Source: Agapetus fuscipes (Eukaryota > Arthropoda > Insecta > Trichoptera > Glossosomatidae). From it: a DNA stretch of 64,000 bases. A program made the position numbers and the translations under genes. The notes under the pieces are model-generated. The model was not told the DNA's origin. It was given only the letters and a program-made list of their open reading frames with translations, and searched no databases. Every line of letters starts with the position of its first letter. Positions within the stretch are counted from its first letter, which is position 1. Shown in pieces: positions 23,801 through 35,800 of the stretch. The stretch is from the NCBI GenBank assembly GCA_951799405.1, contig OX637336.1, forward strand, positions 16,597,479-16,661,478, given 5' to 3'.

Positions 23801-26800
23801 GCTTAAGTCAAATAGGCTTTTTACCGTCGATATGATAAAAGAAAGCATTTTTATTCAAGTGTTTGTTTTAATTTTCAGGTACACAAAGCTCTCTGCAACA
23901 ATCGCTTGCACTTTAGAGCTGGAGGTCCTCGTTCGCAACTTTTACTTTGATGAGATGATGAAGTCCCTGCGTCAGAAGCTCGCTGCGGGCATCCAGCCCC
24001 TGATAGCAGACATGGCGGAGTGCTTCCGGCTGGTCAGCGTGGAGGTGCTGCCCCCGGAGATGGACAAGGAGAAGCACATCAAAGACGGGAGGATCAGGGT
24101 GTGCGTCTGTGTGGAGAGTAATTTTCCAAGGTAAGAAAGTTGGGCAAGATGTCGTCTTCTTTCTTTATCAGCCTGTCTCTTCAAACTCCTGGTTGTAAAT
24201 GATAAGGATGAGTTGATGATTACTTTATAGCGCCGTTTGGTGATGTAGTCACTCCAAGGGCGCTTGGTGCAAATGATGCCAGAAATTTGCTTGTCTTCAG
24301 TGTATTTTGGAACTTCCCATGGTCCTCTATCTCTCACATGATGAAGCAGTTGGTTCACGGTCAGAGGACCAGCAACTACAAATAATAATAATATTAGGAT
24401 GATCTATTTAATAAGCGCTGTTTTAGTGTGAATCACATCTCAAGAGTCCTCTGCGAGCTTGGTCATCGCTATAGAAAGCACCAATTCTCAAGCAAGACTC
24501 AATCACTGTAAGGTTGGATGGGCCTCTGTTGACCGATCTTTGGTAAAGGTATGAATGTTGCAACCTGACGAAGAGCATGTTTGAAAATATAAATGGTATA
24601 TTTTTTGTGCTCCGCCGGGATTAGAACCCACGGCTTTCATTCATAATAATAATATCATATGAGTCGTCTTGCCCTCTGCAGTCATCCTTCGATTTGCCCC
24701 CTCGAGAAGCTGTGTGGCATTTCTCCTCACTCCATCCTCCCACCACAGCCTGGGCCTGTCCACCAATCTCTTTCCACCTGTCTGCTATACAACTAAAATG
24801 TACATCATTATTTCAGAGAGGTGGTATGCCAGCGTGCAGCAATTAGCATAGAAGAGACTAAAGACCAGCCCAGCGAGTCTCGGAAAGCCCAGAGCAAGCC
24901 CGGGGACAAACCTACTAATATCAGGATGGATCCCAGTCAGCTGAATGGCCCTGGAAGTGGAAATCCCGCAGCTGCTTCTCCCAACAAGAAGTTGAGTGCA
25001 AGTCAGAGTAATAGCGCAACTGGAGTAGAGAATGCAATACAGGAGAATGTTACTTAGTGAGTATAATATCTTTTGTTCTTGTTTAACTTACTGGATAGGT
25101 ACATAAGGAAATATATTAAACAATGCATTCTAAACTTAACTCAATGTGGAGAGTTGCTTTCTCAGATCTATTGCCGTGGTCTGTAGCTGAAGCTGGAGCT
25201 TCATGTCTGTGATAGGCTTCTTCAGCGTGAAGGGATGATGAAGATGTTGATAAAACTGATTTGTGGAGCCCATCGCAGACATTGGCGAGAGCTCCTACAA
25301 ATCACGGCAAACTATGCTACTAAGCTTCTCATGTAGTGTAACTTCTTGCAGCGTTCTCCCTAAAGGGGTCGTATGTGGCGAGTGCAACCTATTTATACTT
25401 CAGGTAAGGGGGCCGGCCTTACGGCAACCACTTAAGTTGAAGTGGAGGCTTCCCAGCTCCTGAAGCGGCTGGTACCTTACTCATGTTTTGTGAAGGCTGA
25501 GTAAACCTTGCCAGTATTTTATTTTGGTTTTGAAATAAACACCGAAACGGAAAATCATTTCTGACACTCTCGGTGGGATTCGAGCCCAAGCTCTCGGCAT
25601 GGAATGCAAGCACTCTATCAATTGAGCTATCGACCAGACTGAGAGCAAAAGATCCTGGAAAACAACTCTCCAGTGTCAATAGCCGACCATGTAAGCCTAA
25701 AACGACTATTCAACTCAGTCTGTTTGTTTTCTTTTCTTTTCAGCTGTAGGCTAGACGATCTGAAACCCAAAAACCAACTGCTGTGCCCGTTAAGCATGAC
25801 ATCCCAGCTAGACTGGAAAGAGGACAAGACTTTGGGCACCGCCTCCGTGCAGTGCAACAATCCCAAGGCTCGGCTGAAGAGGAGCGACAGCGGCCGCTAC
25901 AGGAAGCAGTCGGGGGCGCAGAGGGCCGACTACACGCAGGCCGCCATCAAGGACAACTTCTCCATCAAGCCGGGAATCAATGATGTGCTTCTGGAGGCCG
26001 TGGCGAGCCAAGCTGGGACTTTTAGGTTAGGATATTTTACTTTTGACACATTTTTTGATATGCTGTACAGCTTGTCAAGGTGACAAGTCAAATCAATCAT
26101 TAAGGTAAATCTGGTCTGTAGTCTAGTGGTTATCATTTCGAATTTGTGATTCAAAGGTAGAGGGTTTGATTCTCAGCGGAGCATGAATTTTTTTTTTTTA
26201 AATATGATCTTCGTTTGGAAGGCCGGTCCACACAGCTCCATTATGCCTTAGAGTAATAGGGTCTTGCTTAAGAATTTGCGCTTTCTACAGTGATATCCAA
26301 GCTCGCAAGGAGCTCTTGAGGTGTGATTCACACGAAAACGGCACTCACCAAATAAAGCATTGTATTATTTTTATATTAATAATTAAAAAAATAATAATAA
26401 TGTTCTCGTGTAATAGAGTGTGTCCTGTAACAGGTTTTATCGCCCACAATGTTTTGTACTAATTAGTTTTGATACTGTCAATGTTTTAGGTTAGGTCAGA
26501 TCTCGCTAGTCATCGAGGATAAGCTGGAGTACCTGTCCAGCGCCCTGGGGGGCTGCCGGCTCTGTTACGAGGTGGTGACGCAGGGAGCCGGTGTGGCGCT
26601 CAACAAGGTGGAGCCCAAGAAGGACCTGCTGGCGGGGATACAGCATCCCATGGAGCTGGTGGTGACCAGCGGGAGTACCAACATTGCAGAGGTAAATGTG
26701 CTACTGTTATCCTTCGAATTGATTTTGAAATTTTAAAGTACAGTAGAGCCTCGTTATTCCGAACCCCTTAAAACACAGGAGGGTGCAAAATAACGGGGTG

Positions 26801-29800
26801 CTCAAATTATAGTATGGGACATATTCTATAGAGGTGAAGAATTAAAAAAATAAGATTTTTTTGTGTTTTATTTATTAATCTTCGATTGTAATTCAAATGA
26901 AAAAATGTAACAAATATTTTATATTGTCCTACATTTTTCCTTCTGCTTACTAATTTGGAACAAGAAAATCTAATAAAAAAATCTCTTTTGGGCGCCGTTT
27001 AGTGGCTCCAGCCACCCCAAGGGCGCCCACTCTTCACTTGTTAAAGTCACATATTATAGTTTATCATATTGTTTGTTATTTTCAGAACTGTCGCATTCAA
27101 CTAAAGACCTCTTTAGGCATGTCCGCCCAGCTGAGCGACCATATGGACGCTGGCCTGGTGAGAGAGCTGGACATCATCATACCTCCGACACCAGCCTTCA
27201 GCAGGACCGTGGTGCCTCTCACTGTCATAGCCACGCTGCCTCCTAAGAAAGATGATAAGCCCATCGAGCACAAGGTAAACTCCATACTAAGCATGCCACT
27301 ACATCAATAGTGACTCTGTGGACTAAAGTCCTTAGGCGCGATATTTTCAACGTTAGCATAGCAACTTTATACTGAGTGAAAAGGACGCACTTATGTCAAT
27401 CGTGTGGGTAGCTTTTTTTTATCAGTTTCTAATCTAATCTAATCTAATCTAAGCTGCAAAGATATATATCATTTAAGATTTATATTAAATGCATTCCCAC
27501 AAGCAAACATGTATAATTTCGCGCTAACACATGCCGCATGTGGGCCTACAATATAAAAACCCAATCTCAAATGAACATAAGCCCTGCAACTCTTGCCGTC
27601 CTTCCCTGAAACAGGGGTGACATTGGCAAAGTGAACCTTTTTTTTTTACAGTATGGGTGGTCAGCCGCATACCAACCTATAAGTCAAGGAACATACATGA
27701 CAAATTACATTTTTTTAAATCAACAAATAACAATATATACATGGACACCAAAAAAAAACTAAATCATAAAACCAATTTCACTTTAATAAACCCTAGCCGC
27801 CAACATTACAGATCAACCGCCATTTCTTTCTATCCTTACATATTCTTTCATTTCCTCCAGAGTCATAACCTTCTTCATACAAGCTCTTCTTTTATTATGA
27901 CTCTGGATATTCCATTCATTCGCAATTTCGGATATTTGGTCCATCCATACCTTTCTCGGTCTTCCTCTACCACGATATCCATCTATTCTACCAACATATA
28001 CTTTCTTCGTCAGTCTTTCCTCATTCATTCTCTCCATATGCCCAAACCATCTTAACAAACTTCTTTTAATCTTCACTTTCACACTTTCTCTTGCACCACA
28101 TTCTTCTCTTACAAAATCATTCCTCACCCTGTCACTCCGTTTTTTCCCAATCGTACTTCTTAGAAAGTCCATTTTAGTTTAAAATAATATAATTATGCTA
28201 ACACTGAAAATACCCGGCCTAAGTAATATAATTGTATTAGTAAAATAGATGGAGAAGAATCTAGCTAACGGCATTGTTACATAGTACATATATGGCTCAT
28301 CTGTCAACTGTACTTGTCAACTGCAGAGCTGTCAAACACCAGAGAATACTTATAATCTTGTCAGATTCTATGTTTTCTTGCTTTCTCTATTTTGTTTTTT
28401 TATACCCAACAATTCATATGCCATAATGTTTTAAAATAAAGCCTTTTTTCTTTACAAATTTTCAATTTTACCAACAAAACACACCAAAACATGTAAAAGG
28501 CGTGGGCACAGCGTAGGCGCGTCGCGCAGGCATGAATTTCAATGCTGCCAACTTTCTGGAAAGATTTTGTAATTTCTCCTAAGTTTTTTTTGGCTACAAC
28601 GAAAGGGCACTGTGAAGATCTCTGTTCTCTTCTAACTAAGGAAGATTTGCGGTTAAGTAAATTGAAACGGATTATTTAGTGTGTATTTTCGTTAAGATAG
28701 TTTCTAGTCCATAGATATAAGTCAATGATTAGTCGTCATCTTGTAAAATCAGTGCCTTGTGGTGTTAGCCTCCATTTGTCTCTGCTGATCCCCTTGAGTT
28801 GTGTGACACAATTTTGAACACGGCCCAGTAAAGTTATGAATGATTTCAGGTCACCATCCAGTGTCCGTGGATTGAGAACGCCGTCATTGTTCATCTGGAT
28901 TTCACGTGTCCGCTGAGTGCATCATGGCGCCTTCTGACGTCAAACACGCGTAAAATCTTACACGTGACTCTGGCCGCGGCTGCTACAGACGGCGTCCCTC
29001 TCGTGGTCAGTCAGCCCAAGCTGGAGACAGACTGTAAAGTGACGCTGGTGGACCTCAACCCCAAGGGGAACAGGGAATACGTGAGTGTGAAAAGTCGCAA
29101 CTGTTAATGCACTGGAACTCGGTTGCAGTTCCACTAGGGCCTTTGCAGAATTACCTCCACTCCTTCCTATCAATTCATTCATATCCATCACATTTTTCAT
29201 ACAATTCCTCTGCGTGTTCACATTGCATTGTTTGGTTCTTGTTATCCCTTCCGTTAAACAAATTGATTCCAATAATTTATTTCTGTAGTGTTTTTGAAAC
29301 AGATTATTAATATATTGGGAAGAATGGTTGTTCAAAAGTAGGATGTCTTTCAGGTTTTAATGGAAAAATTGTGGGGTTTGGTTTTTAAATTCCCTACAGA
29401 CAGAGGTAGGTAATATATGGTAATATATGCTATCACCCTTGACTTATAGGTTGGTATGAGGCTGACCACCTATACTGTAAAAAATGGTTCACTTTGCCAA
29501 TGTCACCCCTGTTTCAGGGAAGGTCGGCAAAAGTTGTGGGGCTTATGTTCATTTGAGGTTTGGATTTTATTTGTAAGTACACATTCAGCATTTGTAAGCG
29601 CGAACTACACTTGTTGGTTTGTGGGCATACATCTGAGAGCTTTAAATGAATATATCCTTGCAACTTAGATTATAGATTATAGACCCTGCTGATGATGATT
29701 TATAGAGCGCCGTTTCGTGACTATCACTGCAAGAGCGCTTTCAGTCTTGACACAGCGGTGAAGAAGTGGGTCTTTATTCCCCTCTTGGAGCTCCCAATTC

Positions 29801-32800
29801 CTTCCTTGGTGCGCCATTCTGGGGGCAGTTGTTTCCAAGTCGATGGTCCAGCAATGGTGAAAGCGCGGTCTCCGAACACTGTGCTCCTTTTTCTGCATGA
29901 TAAGCTAAGAGTGGTTAGTGCACTGACGGCAAATTGCAAAGTGAACTCTCTAACGCTCAGACAAATAGTTCAGACCTTGGGTAGGGAGCTCACAATTTTT
30001 TGAAGCGTGCTTCCCGAGCACGGCCTCAAGGCTCAAGCAAGATTACAGATCAGAAATGTATTAACCTCTACACAGTACAGGTACTTGATGAACTCATGCT
30101 TCTTTGTATTACAGACTCTGGGCACCCCCGGCACCACGGTCTCCTTCATGTGGGAGGTGCAGATGTCTCCCTTGGAGGCCGCGCCGCCCATCAGGGTGAG
30201 CCTCTCCTGCGTGTGCCGCAGCGGGCACAGCTCCTGCCTGTACAGGTGCCCCCACGAGGTGCTCGACTACACCACACTGTTCCTGGTGCACTCCCGCGTG
30301 GAGCCCACTAAGGGGTCAGAGTTCTGCCGGGCCTCGCAGATGTGCTATCTGCAGCTGTCTGTGCAAAAGGTAAGCATCCATAGTTTGAAGGAAAGTTTTA
30401 CTCTTTCCCTGAGAAATCTCCTCACCAAATTCATGTCTCCAGTATTTCTATGGAATACTTCTTGGTTTGATTAGTTTTTTACAACATTTGATTTCCAACT
30501 TCTATTAACAGATGAAACTGTGATGTCTTTTAGGACATTCTCTCGTGAGGAATGGTGGTCAGGATTGAAATATGGTGGGTTCTTCTGTGATTGTCGTTTT
30601 ATTTTTTAGTCCCCGACTAAAAAATATGGTACCATGTTACTTTAAAGGAAACTCTCTAGCGACTGACCTACCTCTGTATCTAAATAGCAGGGCTGCCTTG
30701 CCAAATATATAACCATAGACTGTAATTTACATAAGACATCACACAAACCTCAAGTCTTATGATAGCAGACGGCAGAGGTAGCTTCAAAAGTCAATGGCAT
30801 GCTAAGAAGTCACCCGCAATAAGTGTAAGTCTGGTATAGACCCAATTTCTCAAATCAGTGAATCAGTACTTATTCAATTTGACCTTTAAGGTGGCGATTT
30901 ATACATACGTGCTCAACTCTTTGGGGGCTTAAATTTTCATTTAGAGCAAAAATAAATGTATGATATGTTGCATTTAGTGTCATTTGATGACAAAACTGTA
31001 TATCTGAACATAAGAGGGTCCTTGATGTTAGCTCTTCTCAATAATGAAGTATTTTCTTATTCAAGGTGAACAACACAGACCACAACTCCCTGATGTATGA
31101 AGTGCTGGCGGACCAGACTATGTGGGCTGTCTGTGGAAGGACAGCAGGTTACAACCCTTTCATATTGTATATGTAGCGTTCAAGCCTCGTAGAAACATTG
31201 TTTCTGGTTTTTCTTCTGATTAATGCATTGTATCTCGTCTCCTAGGTTATTAGTATACCTCAAACAGTCTTTAACCATTAATCTGTACACCCAACTTTCT
31301 TTTTAAAGCTCCCGCAACAGGAAAGCCCATGCCTGTCCTCATCCGGTTAGTCTGTTGAGTTGGAGATATACCTTTTAGTCATTGATCGTCTAGGCCTCTG
31401 TTTATTATCATTCTCTGAAAGTCATCCAAGACCTAGAATATAAGTGCCAAAGAAACTAGAGTATAAATGCCACCAGCCCGTAGTCTAGTGGTTAACACTT
31501 CGGATTTGTGATTGGAATGTAGTATGTTCGAATCGCAGCAAAGCACAAAAAATATTTAATTTTTTATCAAATTTGCACTAAAATTAATCTATCTTTACCG
31601 AAGACCGGTCACCATAGGTCCATCCAGCGTTACACCAACTGTGTCTCTCTTGAGAATTGGCGCTTTCTACAGCGACGACCAAGCTTGCCGAGGGCACTTG
31701 AGGTGTGATTCACACAAAAACAGCGCTCACCAAATAAATCGGCCTAATATTACTATTATTGACACAATCTTAAAATTTTTCTCGGGTTGTGTAGCCATGT
31801 TCTATCGGAAGTTTGTTACACTTTTTTGTTACACTTTTTTCCGGACGTTTCGCCCATTATCTGCGATGGGCCTCCTCAGCGTATTTTTTCTTCAGGCGTT
31901 CTGATTTCCTTAGCACGGAACTGTCAACGGCCTGTGGGTTGGTTATTGTTGTGTTTATGTCATGGTTCTGGAAGAGGGGGCCGCCATTGTATCCTAACAG
32001 CGCATGCGCGTCTTCAACGTCGTTATTGGACCGCGATGACGTCACCGCAACATGATTGGTGCTCGTCGGAATCACTTCGTCTTGATTGGGTATTGTGTCC
32101 GTTGGGCTCTCATTGGTTCTGTGCGCGCTGTTGCATTTTGGCGGATTTTTTGAACAAAGGCGAAGTGCAGGGTACCATGTTTTATCCATCCTTGAGGTCT
32201 CTTCTTTCCTGTTGAAGTTGTTTTTGTGTTTAAAAATTTCTATAGCTTCATGATTTAGTCTAGTAAAGAAGTGTCTCGATGTGTTAAGAACCTCCGTCAT
32301 GGCAAACTGTATGTCATGGCCATCCTGCAGTGCATGTTCAGCAACTGCCGACTTTTCTACCTGTCCTAGCCGACAGTTCCTATTATGTGTTCTGAGAGAT
32401 GTCTGGAGTCCATATTATGAGAGAAACAATCACTTTTCCCCTTTTATGTGGTTTTTTAGTCTATTCCTGGGTCTTTGATTTGCACTTTTTTACACTTTAG
32501 GCACTTTCTACTCTATGGTCGCTTTTTCCCCATTTCCTGTTCCCTATTTCCAGTTTCCCCATAACCCGGTCGCAATTTTTCATAAAGCGTCATTTTCCCC
32601 TTGTGGTCACATGTCAGTTGATTTTACCTTCGAAAATTTGAGTGAATTGACAATATTCCTGGGCAAAAACATTTAAAAGAGTGTTATTTTACCATCTTGT
32701 GTCCTTGTGAACAATTAAAAACTAAAACAGGTGATATTGTGGTGGTTAAAAGTTCGCATACGTATTTTTGTTGGTTATGCCACGCTGTCATATTTACGAA

Positions 32801-35800
32801 AAACGTTTTTCGTTATTTTAACGGAGTTTTTACTTTATATAACATCAAAATCAATGTTATGAGTTGTGATAACAATAAAGGGCAACCTCTCGACGAAATC
32901 TCACAGGATTCAGGTGATGCGTCACTAAAACGCGGATACGACACTTCGGAATCAGGTTCACCGCCACGGCGTCAGAAACGGCTGAGGGTTGTCTTGGACC
33001 CAAGGATAGATTATCTGGTTTCCCACATCGTGATGCTGACGAACGCAGTTTTCGGTGACTGGCCCGCCATTTCTATGGGAAATCTCGTTGAATCGGCGGC
33101 AGGAAACTCTTCCAGCAACTTCCTCTAATAACCTTCGGGACTGGAAGAGAATGAGGAGGCCCAGGAAGAGCTACTGCTGAGCTTCCAGGAAGCCGCCACA
33201 ACGGTGGAAGAACCAGCTCACCCCAAGGCCAAGAGCAACAGGGTCGAAGCGCTCCAAAGGCTCCAGCACTTCGACAGTGAAAACTGGGCCGGAGTAAGGT
33301 ACGCCGAGGTACAGAAAAAGTACCTGGCAGAACCGGCGTTCGTCGACCTGGCAGTGAACGATGAACTTCGCCAGTGCGACGTAAGCTCCCCTATTCAGGC
33401 GAGCGGTCGTTTGCAGCCATGTCCCACGCCCTCCTCATCCAGAAAGAGGAGTTCCAGTCTGGGCTTCAGACCTTGGTCAACTGGGGAGCCCGGAGCGACA
33501 CGACCTTGGCGAGGAAAGCCCTTTTCGAAAAGGTCAAAACGCTGTTCGCTCTGGACTCGCCATACCAGAAAGTCTCGGAAGACATCCTCCAGACGGTATG
33601 GGGGAGGCGGACAGAGGCCCTCCAGTTCCGCAGGAAAGCTGTGCTAGGGCATGTTAAGGAAGAGCATGTGAGAGGGGTTAAACAAATTCCCGCCGAATAC
33701 CGAACACTTGTTTGGCAAAGACAGTCTCACGTCTTTTTTCTCTAGAGTGGGGACCACCGACAAATTGTCAGTGAAGACCCAGTGCCCTCAACCCAGCACC
33801 TCATCGAAACCGCACGTTCCAGTACAGAAAAGGAATCAGTTTTTTAGAGGGCAGCAACGACCCACTGCGGAAAGCAATCGAGGCCTTAGAGACGCTCCAA
33901 ATTTCTCTTCAAGAGGAAAAAGGGCAGGGAATAACACACGGTCAGGAAATCTCAAAGGAGACAGACGGAGGCATCCACGAAAATGACAAGAAACCATTTC
34001 GCAGAGGATGCTTGAAGTCCTCCCTACAGGTTTGGACGTCACTCGGAGCACCAAACCACATCCTGAAGATGATAATCGGAGTAAGAATACCTTTCATCTC
34101 AATTCCCCCTCTGATATTACCACACAAAAAGACCTTCATGCTATACCAGACGAGTCCTTCACCCGAAATGGACTCTCAAATAAAGGAAATGACCGAATTC
34201 GGCGTTATAGAGGCCGCGGAGTCATCTCCCAGCTTCTTATCAAAAATGTTCCTAACACCCAAATCGGACCGTTCCTCGAGAATGATTTTCAACCTGAAAT
34301 CGTTAAACTTCTTCCTGGACCCGGTTCCGTTCAAACTCATAGCCACTACAAAGTGCCAGAGTTTCTGCAGCCAAACAATTGGTTGTCGAAAATAGACCTA
34401 TCGCAAGCCTTCTTTCATCTCCCAAGTGCACAGAAACATTGGAGATTTTTGCGACTGGTCTATCGAGGAGAATTACTTCAGATGACAAGTCTGCCCTTTG
34501 GCCTTTCATCTGCCCCCAGAATGTTTGCAACCCTTACAAATTGGGTAGCCCAACTACTGAGGCGACGAGGTATTCGGACAATCGTTTATCTCGACGACTT
34601 CCTCCTTGCGAGCCAATCCAAGGACGATCTTTGTCGGCAATCGCATCTAGCAGTAGATATCCTACAATCTCTGGGGTGGTATGTAAATCTCCAGAAGTCA
34701 GTGCTCTTCCCCACTCAACAATTAGAGTACTTGGGAATCGTTTGGGACACGCACAACAATTGCAAATTCCTTTCTTACCGGAAGCAAGAGGCATTGTGCC
34801 ACTCACTTCGAGCAATACTGACTTCTCGAAAATGGTCCTTAAAACTGGCGGAAAGTCTCCCAGGAAGACTAAACTTTGCCAGCTTCATGGTCGCCTCCAC
34901 TGCAGACAATTGCAGATAGCGAGCAGGCCACTGAAGCACCTGTCACCAAGTAGGTCTTTCTTACCGGAAGCAAGAAACATTGTGCCACTCACTTCGAGCA
35001 ATACTGACTTCTCGAAAATGGTCCTTAAAACTGGCGGAAAGTCTCCTAGGAAGACTAAACTTTGCCAGCTTCATGGTCGCCTCCACTGCAGACAATTGCA
35101 GATAGCGAGCAGGCCACTGAAGCACCTGTCACCAAGTAGGTCTTTCTTACCGGAAGCAAGAGGCATTGTGCCACTCACTTCGAGCAATACTGACTTCTCG
35201 AAAATGGTCCTTAAAACTGGCGGAAAGTCTCCTAGGAAGACTAAACTTTGCCAGCTTCATGGTCGCCTCCACTGCAGACAATTGCAGATAGCGAGCAAAC
35301 CACTGAAGCACCTGTCACCAAGAGGGTCCATACAAATGACCGAGGACAGCTTACAAGAAATAGAGTGGTGGATAGGGAATGCGAACGAATCAAGTTCCAT
35401 CCACAGGGAAACCTTCGGACATTTCTTGACAACAGATGCGTCAGACTTAGCTTGGGGAGCAACTCTGGACGACTTGATGCTGTCAGGACAGTGGACCGTT
35501 CAACAAAAGAAGTAGCACTCCAACCGAAAAGAGTTGTTCGCTGTTTTTGCAACCCTGCAACGCACAGCGCACGACCTTTCCGGCTCCGAAATTCTGGTAC
35601 AATCAGACAACACGACAGTAGTCGCCTACATCCGCAAGGAAGGGGGCACCAGATCCAAAACACTCCTAAATCTTACTCGAGATCTGTTGACTCTGGCAGA
35701 CCAATGGGAAATCTCGCTAACAGCGCAGTACCTACCGGGAAGATACGGAGACGCGGATCACCTATCAAGAGGAAGATCCCCTCCAGAGTGGCATCTCTTA

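Larger units (their letters stand above)
19663..23833 (-). mobile_element. 4.2-kb DNA transposon with 37-bp inverted ends in TRAPPC10 intron 8
   Basis: The ends are perfect inverted repeats of at least 37 bp, beginning ATATCGACGGTAAAAAGCC at 19663 and its complement ending at 23833. The motif CTTAAGCGACA next to each end recurs in variants (AAGCGACA, AAACGACA, ATGCGACT) through the right 700 bp, a pattern typical of transposase binding sites. It carries a broken transposase-like gene on minus (22233 to about 20730), a later SINE-A (22480-22812) and a fold-back element (22897-22998). The target duplication is unclear. Superfamily not assigned. Confidence 0.85.

Noticed and set aside
34379..35515. 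378-codon plus ORF across the DIRS RT
   Set aside because: The first part is an off-frame reading of the RT; only its end (from about 35293) is the real RNase H frame, so it was annotated as such.
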